Assembly: GCA_018292915.2 (NCBI GenBank)
Contig: JACVVK020000327.1
Coordinates: forward strand, 158,501 to 222,500
Source of the DNA: Batillaria attramentaria
Taxonomy: Eukaryota; Mollusca; Gastropoda; Batillariidae
Length of the DNA stretch: 64,000 nucleotides
Direction: 5' to 3'
A program made the translations under genes and the position numbers. Under the pieces are notes generated by a model. It was not told the DNA's origin and ran no database searches. It saw only the letters and a list, made by a program, of their open reading frames with translations. Below are positions 50,690 through 62,239 of this stretch, piece after piece (the stretch's first letter is position 1; each line of letters starts with the position of its first letter).

Positions 50690-50932
50690 TTATAGTCATA
50701 CCGTAAGGGTGGTGTTTTTGACGGAGTAACAAAGAAAAAATCCAGCAAAAATTTCTGGACCTCTGGGGAGAGTAGGGATGTTAACGTCCTTTTTCAGTCA
50801 TAACGTAAGGCCGGGTCGTGTTTTTGACGGAGTAACTAAGAAAAACTCCAGCACAAATTTCTGGACCTCAGCCGGGATTCGAACTCACGACCCGAGCATT
50901 TGAAAGTTCAACGCTCCGTCTACTGACCCGGT
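50690..50932 (-). mobile_element. SINE family 1, antisense, with a tandem partial duplicate
   Basis: A full antisense copy (about 50,780-50,932; B-box region GATTCGAACTCACGACCCGA) is preceded by a second copy of its 3' half (about 50,690-50,770). Both share AACGTCCTTTTT..GTCATA.CGTAAGG..GTGTTTTTGACGGAG, a variant of the family body. A local tandem duplication after insertion would explain this. Confidence 0.75.
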
Positions 50933-51079
50933 AGGTTCAAGTTAGTTTTCTCGACTTTTCGTTCATTCTTAGCTGGGTTGGTTCTGGCGACATCGATCTT
51001 CTGTTTAATCTTTCTTTCTCTCTTTTTCCTTCCATTCTTTTCCTTTTTATCTTTATTTTTGTATTTTCCAATTCAGTAG

Positions 51080-54000
51080 ATGGCGACTCCTTTGGTACGT
51101 GTCCTGGGAGTGGGTGTGGTGGGCGTGGCCTTGCTGACGGTGTACTGTGCCCTGACCACGCCCACTGTGCTGTGTCTGACCGTCCTGGTCGTGCTGTGGG
51201 CTGTGTACAGATGGGAGAGGAGGCGGGCGGCGGGCACCGTCCCACTGAACGACAAACACGTCCTCATCACTGGATGTGATACTGGTCCGGTAGTTCATTC
51301 AAATTGTTCAGTAAACGTAGACTTTTTTTTGGCCTCAAACTCTTCGCGAGTTCCAGTGGTATTCCTCCCAGGTCGTGGGTGTATACATATATGTTTTATG
51401 CATGATGAGTGGGTGGGTGGGGGTTTGGGGTTTTAACGTCCTTTTCCACCACATAGGGTGATATCAAAGACGGGGCGACGATGAAAATGCCACCACAAAT
51501 ATTTGGCCCCAGCCGGGTTATGCATGATGAAGAGGATGATGATGATGGCATGATGATGCTACACAGGTCCATGTGCTAGAAAATAATTCTGAACAAGGTG
51601 CAGTGGAGTGCAGATATACCGTCAAATAGCAAAAAGGCCATATGTGCTTTCCAAATCCATTGCGATTATGCTCTTTTTATTTTTAAATCAAATCACGGTA
51701 GATGTTACCCAAAGAGTTCAGGCACAAATCATCGGGTATCTTACAATAAACAGGCTTCGGATGTGGACTTGCCAAGCGCTTGCACGAGCTAGGCTGTCAC
51801 GTGATCGCTACGGTGCTGCGGCCTGACGGACAGGGCGCTAGAGATCTGCGTGACGTCAGTTCCTCCAGGATGACGGTGCAGCCTCTTGACGTCAGCAGCG
51901 ACAAAAGCGTCGAAGAGTGTCTTCGCGTTGTCAAAAACATATGTAGCAATACAGGTATGACTTGAAACCCTTTCATTTTTCCATAAAAGTGCTTATAATT
52001 ATCTTTCAAGCCGTATCAAACACGGTTAGAAAACATCTGGGCCCGTATGTAAAAGTCGAGATTAATTTAACCCACGGCTACAGGCCTAACCCAGACTAGG
52101 ACAAAAGAAACCCAAAAGCAAAATTAAATTTAAAAAAAAGAAAGCCAAGAAAAGAAGAAAAAAATCCTTCTATAACGGCTTAGGCACCTTGCTGGAATGG
52201 GCCCTCTTCTTGATTAAAAAAAATAATAAAAAAAAACAGCAGAAAATTTTACCCTAGAGCTAGTTTAGTTCGAGGTTAGACTCTAACCCGGGCTAAGAGC
52301 CCAAGCCTCGACTATTACATACAGGCCCTGAGGAAGAAAAATGACTAAAATCGTTGGCAAGGGATGTGCACGCGGCACGCAGTCATGAGGAAATTCCACG
52401 GCGCGCGATCAAGGTCGGCCATGAGTTAACGGGACACTTCCGTGAGCCTGTTTTTTTGCTGTGCCACGTTTTCCCTCCGAATCCATTGGCACAGAAGGTA
52501 ACACGGCACGGGTCATGACAAAGGCCGGGCATACACGATCCAAATCTGGTCTACCATACGTCAAAATACATAGGGGACAACCAAACCAAACTGATACCTT
52601 TTAGAGTTTTTCAGTTTTAATCTATGTTTGTATTTATGTGCTTGTATATTTAAGTATTTATGTTTAGGGAGTGCGTGAATGTGTGTGCGCATGAGTCAGA
52701 GTGAGTGGGTGTCTGTGGGAACATAATATTTATTCTTATTCTTAATCAAAGGTGGAGCAGGCGCTGTAATTTCCCTTTTATGGGATCCAGTAAAATATCT
52801 TATGTCTTACGCCTGTAGAAACGTCTTTCACGATCACGTCTCTCTGACCGCGCTGTGACTGATTAAACTGGTGTAACTTTACGCGGTTTTTTTTGTGTGC
52901 GTGTTTATGGGGAGGCGATGTACGGTAGGAAGCAGGGAAGAAGGGGGTGGGGAGCGCGCGCGTGTGTGTGTGGTGGTGGTGGTGGTGGTGGGGATGTTGA
53001 GAAGAGAGAAGGGGCAGGGATTAAAGGTGTAAACACTGAGGGTAAGCGACGGGTAGCAGGTTTTTGAAGAACTAGGGAAGAAGATGTTTGTATTTATGTG
53101 CTTGTATATTTAAGTATTTATGTTTAGGGAGTGCGTGAATGTGTCGGTGTGCGTATGAGTCAGAGTGAGTGGGTGTCTGTGGGAACATAATATTTATTCT
53201 TATTCTTAATCAAAGGTGGAGCAGGCGCTGTAATTTCCCTTTTATGGGATCCAATAAAATATCTTGTCTTATGTCAGTCAAACCATAAACTGATTTACGG
53301 ACTCGTCCGGTGTCCACCCCTGATTTTGAGCTCGTGCGCTAGGTCTCTGGGGGCTGGTCAACAATGCCGGTGTCCAATCAGTGGGCGATTTGGAGCTGAC
53401 CACGATGTCACAGTACCTGCGAGTGGCCAACGTCAACCTGTTCGGGATGGTCCGCACCACACGGGCCTTCCTACCGCTCATCAGACAGGCAAAGGGTGGG
53501 TGACGTGTGATAAGTACTCTAGTTACGTGATCGAGTGGCGTGGTATGTGTCGTAACTGCATGATTGTGGAACAGCAGGTGTTGTATTGAGGCCCTTCAAT
53601 AGTTTCCGAAGTGAGACAAAATAAAACGAAACAAAACTAGAACGAGACGAGACGAGACGAGCTAACCAAACATACCAAAGAACCATAAAAAGAAAAATAC
53701 GCCTCAGAGACTTGAAAGAAAAAACACCCCCTCAGAGCCTTGAGGTGGCGGAGGGGAGGGGGTGTCGGGGGTGTGGTGGTGGGGGTGGGTATGGGGGATG
53801 TCGGGGGGGGGGGAGCAAGTGTTATGGTTAGGAGTAGATTCTTAAACCTATAGGCAGATGTTTTGAGCTTCACTTCTTAAGAGTCTAGATGGCCTAAATT
53901 TTGCAGAATGTAAATGAGTGAGAGGTGCTACTGAGCCTGGGTGGAGTATGATGGTTGGTGGCCATCTAACCCTTTCTCGTCATTTTCCTTGAATTGTTGT

Positions 54001-55211
54001 ACATACTGAACTGATCAGTACACGACATGACTTCTCACACGTTTGCCTGCCCCTCTCCTCCGTCCATCCCCCCTTCACCATTCAGGGCGTATTGTGAATG
54101 TGAGCAGTGTAAAAGGGCGGGTGTCCACTCCGCGAAGCGCCGCTTACAACATCAGTAAATATGGCGTGGAGACCTTCAGTGACATTGTCCGTCTGGAGAT
54201 GCACCAGTTTGGGGTCAAGGTGATTATCATTGAACCGGGGCAGTTCGGTGGGATTAAAGACATTGAAAACGTAAGTGTGTATCATCTTCGTACATTTTAC
54301 TTTTTGGTGTCTAGAACTACTGTGTGAGATTTTAGTTCTACGCTTCAGTCTATTGCGCCCATGGGTATATGATTGTGCACGGTTGTGCATGATCTGCTTT
54401 CGAAAGTAACACGTAAAGTGATAAGTAGAGTTGTTATCACCTGCTTGATACTCAGTCGAGCAAATCACCTTTAGTTGTCTGTTTGACAATACAATTAGTA
54501 GCTGCCCCTTCACAAGAAACGCGTGTGTTGGGAGGGAGGGAGGAAGAGATACAGAAATGGAAACCTAACAGCTGTATAGTAGGCGTGATTCCAAACTGTA
54601 AATCAACATACTTATATGGTTTGTCTTTGATTCTTCAAACCGCCCTCAGCTTAAAAGGCTGGAGAAGGACTTCCAGGACATGTGGACAGAAGCGTCTGAT
54701 GTCGTCAAGGAGATGTACGGCCAGCAGCACCTGCAGAAACTGCTCCAGGCGGTGGAGGCCGACAGAGGAAATGGCTACCCGACAATGACCCCTGTCATCA
54801 CCGCCATGACAACAGCCTTGACCTCTGGTGACCCTGATCTGAGATATCTGATTGACGGCTCCAACAAGCTGTTTGACAAATTCTGTGTGGGTATTTTGTT
54901 GGGATTTCATTCCTAGTGTCCTAGAAATTTGTGATTTGAAGTTAAACGTGCATGCCATTTACTTCCATATGACAAGCCTTTTCCCTCATCATCACCCACC
55001 CAAAGTCTTCTGCTCGTCAGTCAACATTAAACCATGTTTTACTTTTTATGTTTTCACTGCATGCCCATGGTAAGCACATATTTCACGAATATTACTTTCT
55101 TTCGTGAATTCTGGCTTTGTGCAGGTGCTGATTCGTCTGAAGTCTTACATAAGCGACCGGCTTTTGGACCAGCTGACACTCAGCCTCTTTCCGTACTCCA
55201 TCGAGAAATGA
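51080..55211 (+). CDS. Membrane-anchored short-chain dehydrogenase A (17-beta-HSD6/RDH-like, SDR9C), six exons
   Basis: Exons are 51080-51284, 51754-51954, 53343-53495, 54086-54270, 54650-54886 and 55125-55211 (stop TGA): 1,068 nt, 355 aa, in phase throughout. Residues 5-43 are hydrophobic (one or two membrane segments). The cofactor loop TGCDTGFGCG starts at T64. LVNNAG is at 140-145, the active-site Ser at 193-194 (NVSS), and the catalytic YNISK at Y207-K211. The C-terminal half has the SDR9C-like segment ending [16 protein letters not shown]. The family oxidises or reduces steroids, retinoids or related alcohols with NAD(P)(H) at the ER or mitochondrial membrane; the substrate is not predictable here. 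The exon 1 donor reads G|GTCCGG, weaker than the paralogue's G|GTAGGT, so splicing of exon 1 may be inefficient. Confidence 0.92.
51320..51590. repeat. Dispersed repeat shared with 3,560-3,730, split by a SINE
   Basis: CTTCGCGAGTTCCAGTGGTA, TTCCTCCCAGG and TTATGCATGATGA, then GATGATGGCATGATGATGCTA, match the copy near 3,600. The SINE at 51409-51517 interrupts it. Confidence 0.65.
51409..51517 (-). mobile_element. 5'-truncated SINE family 1 with 13-bp target duplication
   Basis: It contains only the body and tail plus part of the B-box region (ends CCCCAGCCGGG). It is flanked by TTATGCATGATGA at 51396-51408 and 51518-51530. It is a textbook 5'-truncated retroposition product in intron 1 of dehydrogenase A. 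Confidence 0.92.
52040..52327. mobile_element. Second full copy of the CTG-duplicating MITE (288 bp)
   Basis: Ends GGCCCGTATGTAAAAGTCGA and (reverse complement) GGCCTGTATGTAATAGTCGA. It is flanked by CTG at 52037-52039 and 52328-52330. Orientation is opposite to the 23,845 copy; the interior matches (GGTTAGACTCTAACCCGGG; CTGGAATGG; CCCAGACTAGGACAAAAGAA). It lies in intron 2 of dehydrogenase A. Confidence 0.9.
52624..53278 (+). repeat. Direct repeat pair of about 185 bp in intron 2 of dehydrogenase A
   Basis: The copy at 52624-52811 (ATGTTTGTATTTATGTGCTT ... TTTATGGGATCCAGTAAAAT) recurs nearly identically at 53094-53278. The roughly 280 bp between them contain GC-rich and (GGT)n sequence. The end resembles a non-LTR retroelement 3' tail. 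Confidence 0.85.
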
Positions 55212-55402
55212 TACTGACCCGGTGTGACTGCAGTGCCTAGTACAATCTTGATGCAAGACTTTATGTACCAAACAAATGTGCTCTTGTACAGAAAAAAGCA
55301 AAACTGTCTGTAATTATAAGCACATCGATATAGACGTAATCATATGGTGAAATAATCCACTTCACACCAACTAGGCATTGCTTGAGAATGACTGTTTTGG
55401 AA

Positions 55403-55412
55403 AATAAATAAA
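55403..55412 (+). terminator. Poly(A) signals of dehydrogenase A
   Basis: Overlapping AATAAATAAA lies about 190 bases after the stop codon. Confidence 0.65.
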
Positions 55413-55540
55413 AATCGGAAAAAAACCCAACAAAATAACATGTACTTTTTAATATTTTTTTTAATAGAATGATGTAGTTACTTTCCTGCTGTTGGCCGGT
55501 GTTGCTGTTGTTGCTCTAGTAGTTGTTGTTGTTACAGTTG

Positions 55541-55723
55541 CGGGGGAGCCTGGGTGGCCGAATGGTCAGTAGAGCGTTGGACTTCTGATGCTCGGGTCGT
55601 GAGTTCGCATCCCGGCTGGGGCCATATATTTGTGCTGGCTTTTTCATCGTTGCCCCGTCTTTGATATCACCCGTATGTGGTGAAAAAGGACGTTAAACCC
55701 CCAAACCCCCACGCCACCCACCC
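55541..55723 (+). mobile_element. SINE family 1 with target duplication
   Basis: The head GGGGGAGCCTGGGTGGCCGA, B-box region GAGTTCGCATCCCGGC and family tail are present. Flanks are TGTTACAGTTG and TGTTATAGTTG. Confidence 0.88.
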
Positions 55724-56107
55724 TGTTATAGTTGTGTTGTGCTTATTTTTATATTTTATATCAAGATATTTAATGACTGTATTTTATCTTATCTTATTGT
55801 GAGGCCAAAGAAGATTTTCTGTTTTTAGATTCTCTCTTAAACAGAAAATAAACTATTTTTGAATTGAACTGAACTGAATTGAGTTGTGGTGACGTTATTG
55901 TTGGCTTTGCAATACCTACGATGGTGGTCTCAGTTAAATACGGACGGAACACCAGTTGGTCATGGGTGGTCTGGCTTGAAAATGGCTGCAATTACCGTCG
56001 TGTGATTATTGTTCGTGGTGAACGCGTTAAGCTGTGACACACACGATGAAACTCAAAATGACAGGATGTACATCAGTAACTCCGACTAACTCGACAACCG
56101 CCGGTAC

Positions 56108-56585
56108 GGTCGGCGGTCTAGTGGTTAAGAGACTTGTCACCAATGCGAGAGGCCAGGGGTTCGAGTCCCACTCGGGGCAAAGAATTTTTCCTTCTCGTAT
56201 GTGGCACCGTTCATTCGGGCCGATCGTCGGGGGTTCTCTCCGGGTACTCCGGCTTCCTCCCCCCTTGCTTTGTGATATCACCCTATGTGGTGGAAAAGGA
56301 CGTTAAGCCCCCAAACACCCACCCACCCACCCCCCTCTGCTTTGGAAATGTTCAGCCCACCAAATTTGAAAAATAAATGCAATTCTAAATTCCGAAATGT
56401 AAATAGCTGAGCTGACCCTTCGCACCACGTGATTGCAATGTGTTTATGTCCAGTGTGTGAGAGAATGCGTTTGATTCACGTGAGCGTGCGTGTTGGGTTC
56501 AGTTCGCGGCGCTTTGAGCCGATTCATGAAATTGGGTAAAGCGCGTATACTGACAATACTCATCAGTTATTATTATTATTATTAC
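56108..56585 (+). mobile_element. SINE family 2 carrying a nested SINE family 1 tail
   Basis: The family 2 head (GGTCGGCGGTCTAGTGGTTA) and end (GCGCGTATAC..ATTATTATT) enclose an insert at about 56,273-56,330. The insert consists only of the family 1 3' tail (GATATCACCCTATGTGGTGG .. CCCCCAAACACCC). The host words CCCC(T)CTGCTTTG occur on both sides of the insert, as expected for a target duplication. Confidence 0.88.
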
Positions 56586-56803
56586 TGAGCTGCATCCCGG
56601 CCTAGTCAACCGCCCACGTACTGAAAATCATACAATAATAACACGCTGTCGTAGGAGTTGTGCTTTTACTATGGTACACGCCGACTGGCTAAATGCACGT
56701 CGACTTTCACTAGGTAATCTTTGAAGGGCACTTGAGCCGTCAGTTTTATCATTTGACGGTAGAAATGCTGCTCTCACTCGTTCACATTCAGGTGAGTTAT
56801 GAC

Positions 56804-56977
56804 GGGTGGGTGGGTCGGGTGTTTGGGGTTTAACGTCCTTTTCCACCACATAGGGTGATATCAAAGACGGGGCAACGATGAAAAAGCCAGCACAAATATT
56901 TGGCCCCAGCCGGGATCGAACTCACGACCCGAGCATTAGAAGTCCAACGCTCTACCATTCGACCACCCCGGCTCCCC
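56804..56977 (-). mobile_element. SINE family 1, antisense, with 14-bp target duplication
   Basis: The full head GGGGAGCCGGGGTGGTCGAA and body are present on the minus strand. It is flanked by AGGTGAGTTATGAC at 56790-56803 and 56978-56991. Confidence 0.93.
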
Positions 56978-56991
56978 AGGTGAGTTATGAC

Positions 56992-58495
56992 AATGCCGGT
57001 ATTTGTATATTGAGTGACACAGTATGTCAACAGATCAGTGAAGACAGGAGGGGCAGTCCTATCCACTCAGTCAGTCAGTCAGTCAGTACTGCCAGTCACT
57101 TGCTCCTAAGTATATTGCCAGGCGCAGACAGCCAGCACGCACCAACTGAGCCGGTCAGTGCATGAGCACCGCTAAAGATAAGAGTATTGTGTAGTTCTGG
57201 CTTCGAAAGTACCACAACGCCGTAAGTGGCACAGTTAATACTTATCAGGAACAGGACGGAACACATGTACGTTTGTCTAAAAATAGGTTCTTTTTCTGAG
57301 GAGATCAGCCGTTGGCCGGCTTGGACGGTCACAGTAGTGACTGAACATGATGACTGAGTGCACACTGACAAACAACGGCTGGAAAAGCAATATGGACACA
57401 AACACACACACACACACACGCGCGCGCACACTGACACACCGCCGAGCACACAGCTCAAATGAGTTGAACAGGGCTGACTGGACAACGCCGCTTGGGAAAC
57501 TGACCTGCTGGAGAGACTCGGCCGTGGTCATACTGAGATGAAACGCTTGTTGGCGTTTCAGCTCCGAGCAGAGAGATGGCAATCTTGAACTGAACTCAGT
57601 GAATTGAAGTGAAAGACTACACACTGATCCGGGCCGACAGTCGAGTCCTTCAGTTGCTGGCCGGTACTGCTCCATCATAGACTGACAGTTTCAGGCGCTT
57701 TCAGCTCAGCCGTTCAGTCAGTCAACTGGTTATTAGCCGGGCCGGTCAGATCCTTGAACGGGAAATACTGACGACGAGTACATTAGTATTAGTACTAGTA
57801 TTAGCTCAATTAAATCTGACTCAGTGTCGTTTCAACCGTTTAAATTGACTGTGAGCCAACGTAACTTGACGTGAGGGATGCCGCCGGCCGGACGTGGCCT
57901 CAGTTGAGCCGCCGCGATATCTGATCGTGTATGGCGCGTGCGGTAGCTCAGTTCAACTCGTGGTGGCCGTGAACTCAGTGATGACCGACCTTGGCTTGGG
58001 AACCAGAGCCTCGTCTCGGGGTTACCGAGATATATGTCGGCAAATAAGCCTGGCTGCGACTACAACTGCTAGAACTACAGCTTTACTTGCCGGCTCGGAT
58101 CCAGCCAACGACGCAGTTGCATCTGACGTTGCAGCTGACGGACGGCGAGGCACACAGTGAGAGGTAGGCTGCTGAATGATAGCCGAGTAAGTTGGGTACA
58201 TTTTTATGCATAAAATATACGCAAGTCTAACTCAAAACATGTCATCGGTTAGCCGGTCCGGGCAACCCGGCCGCTCTTTTTCTTGACTGAGGAATCGAAG
58301 ACGGTTGCCTACTCTAGTTAGCTACTCCCCTACAGCCATGACGGATTGCCGGGCCCGCAACTGCGTAGGCAGACCAAAGAGACGATCTTTTGGCAGACAG
58401 AGAGTAATCTCACTTCCACATTGCATACAAACCGTAAGAGAGAGAGAGAGAGAGGGGGGGGGGGGAGGGGGGAGTACCCCTGCCTGTAATACTGC
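56992..58495. other. Intergenic: small unassigned ORFs, CA/CG and GA tracts
   Basis: No family recognised. A candidate first exon at 58339-58434 reads MTDCRARNCVGRPKRRS and ends at ACCGTAAGAG, a donor-like site. Its CxAxxC start recalls zinc-binding THAP-type N-termini, but the rest does not confirm this. An open frame at 57,894-58,160 has no ATG at its beginning and no domain. Simple repeats: (AC)n at 57,401-57,428 and (GA)n then G-run at 58,438-58,475. Confidence 0.35.
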
Positions 58496-58890
58496 CTGGC
58501 GGTCGGTGGTCTAGTGGTTAAGAGACTTGTCACCAATGCGAGAGGTCAGGGATTCGAGTCCACTCGGGGCAAAGAATTTTTCCTTCTCGTTTGTGGCACC
58601 GATCATTCGGGCCGATCGTCGGGGGTTCTCTCCGGGTACTCTGGCTTCCTCCCCCTCTGCTTTGGAAATGTTCAGCCCACACTGATTTGAAAAAATGCAA
58701 TTCTAAATTACGAAACTTAAATAGCTGAGCTGACCCTTCGCACCACGTGATTGTAATGTGTTTTGTCCAGTGTGTGAGAGAATGCGTGTGATTCACGTGA
58801 GCGTGCGTGTTGGGTTCAGTTCAGTTCGCGGCGCTTTGAGCCAATTCATGAAATTGGGTAAAGCGCCTATACAATACTCATTATTATTAT
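58496..58890 (+). mobile_element. SINE family 2
   Basis: The head GGCGGTCGGTGGTCTAGTGG, full body and ATTATTATTAT end are present. It is a mostly intact copy with few changes from the 31 kb copy. Confidence 0.9.
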
Positions 58891-59125
58891 ACGTGTATTA
58901 TTAACTCTGTCTGAACTTGCGTTAAACACAGTACGTTCATGACGGGCACCTTGTAACCAGTGACTGATAGCGAACTGCCAAACCGCGCAAGCTCTGCGAA
59001 CTCGACTTTGCTTGGCTGATTCCGGCAAAAATGCAGCCCGCATCGTACTGTGTACTGTTGAAACGGCTTCATTTCTAACTGACTTGTAGATCAGTCAGAC
59101 ACCTCAGTGTTGCCCCACCCACTGA

Positions 59126-59660
59126 CTAAAACGAATCATCGACATAGCAACCACGCATCAGTTTGTACTTTCTAGTGATCTCGTTCACGTGCTCCGACAA
59201 ATTTAACCCACAACCGGGTGTGCTTTTCTTTGTCGGGGTACACGTGTCCCGTCCACTGACGTAGAAAAGATAGACCCACCGCCGCACGCTGCCACCGCTG
59301 CTTGCGAGTGTCGCTATCGCGGCCATCTTGCGAATACCAGAACTCAAGAGGCTCTGTGTACAGGACGACTCGTTCGAATACAAAGTTCTTTAGAAAGACG
59401 TCATCAGAAATGTGACGTAAGATAAAGCGGACCAATGCTATGCGCGCTATGTAAACAGCTGATAGCGTCTGACCAATGCTATGCGCGCTATGTAAACAGC
59501 TGATAGCGTCTGGCCAATGCTATGCGCGCTATGTAAACAGCTGATAGCGTCTGGCACTTCCAGGTACTCGCAACATGGCGCGCGGCGGCGTCACACATCC
59601 AGCACCGCGGGGGGTCTATCTTTTTTACGTCTGTGGTCCCGTCCCATGACTTAGGTTGGC
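59126..59660. repeat. Inverted duplication of candidate first exons around a 3 x 41-bp repeat
   Basis: The minus strand from about 59,345 down reads GGTATTCGCAAGATGGCC .. GGGTCTATCTTTTCTACGTC. The plus strand from about 59,562 reads GGTACTCGCAACATGGCG .. GGGTCTATCTTTTTTACGTC. Both encode an ATG followed by a frame containing VYLFYV. The minus frame (MAAIATLASSGG onward) stays open for 66 codons to about 59,126, while the plus one stops soon. Between them lie three 41-bp units at 59430-59552. No domain is recognised, so it may be a divergent promoter pair or a mobile element. Confidence 0.55.
59430..59552. repeat. Three tandem 41-bp units with promoter-like motifs
   Basis: The unit is G(A/G)CCAATGCTATGCGCGCTA then TGTAAACAGCTGATAGCGTCT. 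It starts at 59430, 59471 and 59512. Each unit holds CCAAT, TGTAAACA (forkhead-type) and CAGCTG (E-box) words, 490-615 bases upstream of dehydrogenase B. Confidence 0.85.
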
Positions 59661-60044
59661 AGGCACGACCCGGCGGCTGTCAGTCAGGAACTCCGGTTAC
59701 GTCGCAGTGACGTTTATAACATAGTAATCGGCTTTAGGCGGCGCCCTGACTGACACTGAGTTATTTGACCTACATCTTTCAAAATCAGTTTTAGACGATG
59801 TTTCTAGCGTTCATTGATATGCCTGTTTACAACCAGAAGTTGGGTGCACATGCATCGATGCGTCTTGAAAATTGACGAAGTTACGTACGTTTGAACATAT
59901 GCGGCGGTGAAATACGTGTCGCCGGTACAGTTGCATCCGCGACGTTCGGAGAAAGTTAAACTCTGACCGTTTTACAGTTCGCGCTGCTATCCAGATAGTA
60001 TGTCATGTGGTTCATGAATCGCGTTTTCGTCTATTCAGTGTTAG

Positions 60045-61838
60045 ATGGCGACTCCTTTGGTACGTGTCCTGGAAGTGGGTGTGGTGGGCGTGGCCTTGCT
60101 GACGGTGTACTGTGCCCTGACCACGCCCACTGTGCTGTGTCTGACCGTCCTGGTCGTGCTGTGGGCTGTGTACAGATGGGAGAGGAAGCGGGCGGCGGGC
60201 ACCGTCCCTCTGAACGACAAACACGTCCTCATCACAGGATGCGATTCTGGTAGGTCAAGATCCGGCTGAACCAACAAGCCACTGTTGGCTATTGGGTTGA
60301 TACAATAGACGACTCCACTCGCCAAGCCCTGAGGCCAAAGCCCCGCCCCTTTACTCTGCCGTAGTATTGGCAAAACACAGTACGTCCATGACGTTAATGT
60401 GTGGGAAAAAAAGGGGTGATTTCAAGATAAAGGCGATTGACGGAATTGTCTTTTTGCCTAAAATTTAGCCAGTTGACTTACTAAAACAAATAAAAGCGAC
60501 ATAAAAGGGACAGAAACCACTTAACTTTCACAAAGGACGGCACGGGTCAACGTTTCGGCTTTCGCCTTCCTCAGGACACAAGCAAATGGGACATAACTTC
60601 AACAAACAAAAGACGAAAGCCGAAACGTTGACCCGTACCGTCCTTTGTGAAAGTTAAGTGGTTTCTGTCCCTTTTATTTGTTTAACTTGTAACCACTTCG
60701 CAGTCATTACTGTTTCCTTTTCCAATTGAAAAAGTTTGTTTAGTCTGGCTCTCTCTGTCTTGTTCTGCTAAAGACGTTAGACAGTTTATCAGCTGTATTC
60801 CGGCTGTTTCTTTTCGATCGTTGGAATCTCAGTGCTCGGGTCGTGAGTTCGAATCCCGGATAGGGCCAGATATTTGCACTGGCCTTTTCCTTGTTGTCCC
60901 GGTTTTTTTGTTTGTCTGTTTGTTTTTTATAATCACCCTTACGTGGTGGAGAAGGACGCCCAACGCCCAAACGCCCACCCCACCCGTCTGTTTCTTTTCC
61001 TTGGAGTAAATTTGTGATCAGCCTCTCCTCTTTACGAACAATGCAAGAGTGAAATACAGATTAGAGTTACTGACGTACTATAGGGTTGTGTGCGCCTAGG
61101 TAGAACACGGGAAGACTCGCCACTCAGGCCCCGGCGAACAAAGACTTTTACTGAGCAGCTCATGGGTAACTCATCTGTATTTCATTCTTCTTTCAAACTG
61201 CCTTCAAGAACAACATAGTTATGTATAAAAGAAGTACGACTAATCTCTGTGTAGCGATCTTCAGTGTGCAGCCTTTCTGTTGCAAACTTTTTACAGAAAA
61301 CCGTTCATTTGCTGTCAGGTTTTGGATTTGCCTTTGCAAAGCACGCCCACGGCCTAGGGTGCCACGTGATCGCTACAGTGCTGCGGCCTGACGGACAGGG
61401 CGCTAAAGAGCTGCGTGACGTCAGTTCCTCCAGAATGACGGTGCTGCCCCTTGACGTTAGCAGTGACGAAAGCGTCAGGAAATGCCTTGAAGTCGTTAGG
61501 GGAATGTGCAATGGCGCAGGTAACCATTGTTAATAAAGGACTTGGGTGCTCAACATTCTTCAGACAGTCGGGGGCAGATTTCCTGACCTCTGCTAAACGG
61601 ACAGTGGACTGTGTATCAGTAGAAGTCCCTGCTGCGTTTTATCTGCTGCTAAATAGCTAGAAACTGTCAGTTTATCTCTGGGCACAGGCACGTTAATTTA
61701 AGGGAGGGGGCGGGCGGGAAAGGAGGGGGGGGGGGCGCTATTTTACCGAATTAGTCCAACATAACACTTCAATTTATGTCGTGTGATCAAATTTTCTCGC
61801 CAGGTTGAAACAGAATAAGCGCATAACGGATACTGATG

Positions 61839-61876
<38 letters not shown>

Positions 61877-62183
61877 GCGCGTGCGTGTGTGTGTGTGTTC
61901 TATAGGCCTCTGGGGCCTGGTGAACAACGCAGGACAGCAAGTGGTTGGTGACGTGGAACTGACCACGATGTCACAGTACCTGCGTGTTGCCAACGTCAAC
62001 CTGTTCGGGATGGTCCGCACCACACGAGCCTTCCTACCGCTTATCAGACAAGCAAAAGGTGGGTACTGTGTTATTAATACTCGAGAAATTCGAGGAACAA
62101 TTATTATGACAGCTTGTTGTTGTAATTCTAGGAAAGACACAAAACCAAACTAAAATTTAACAAGAAAAGGCCAGTTCTATAGA

Positions 62184-62239
<56 letters not shown>

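Noticed and set aside
57096..57678. 129-133 aa minus-strand ORFs as a gene
   Set aside because: They overlap a CA/CG microsatellite, the two frames conflict, and no domain is visible.
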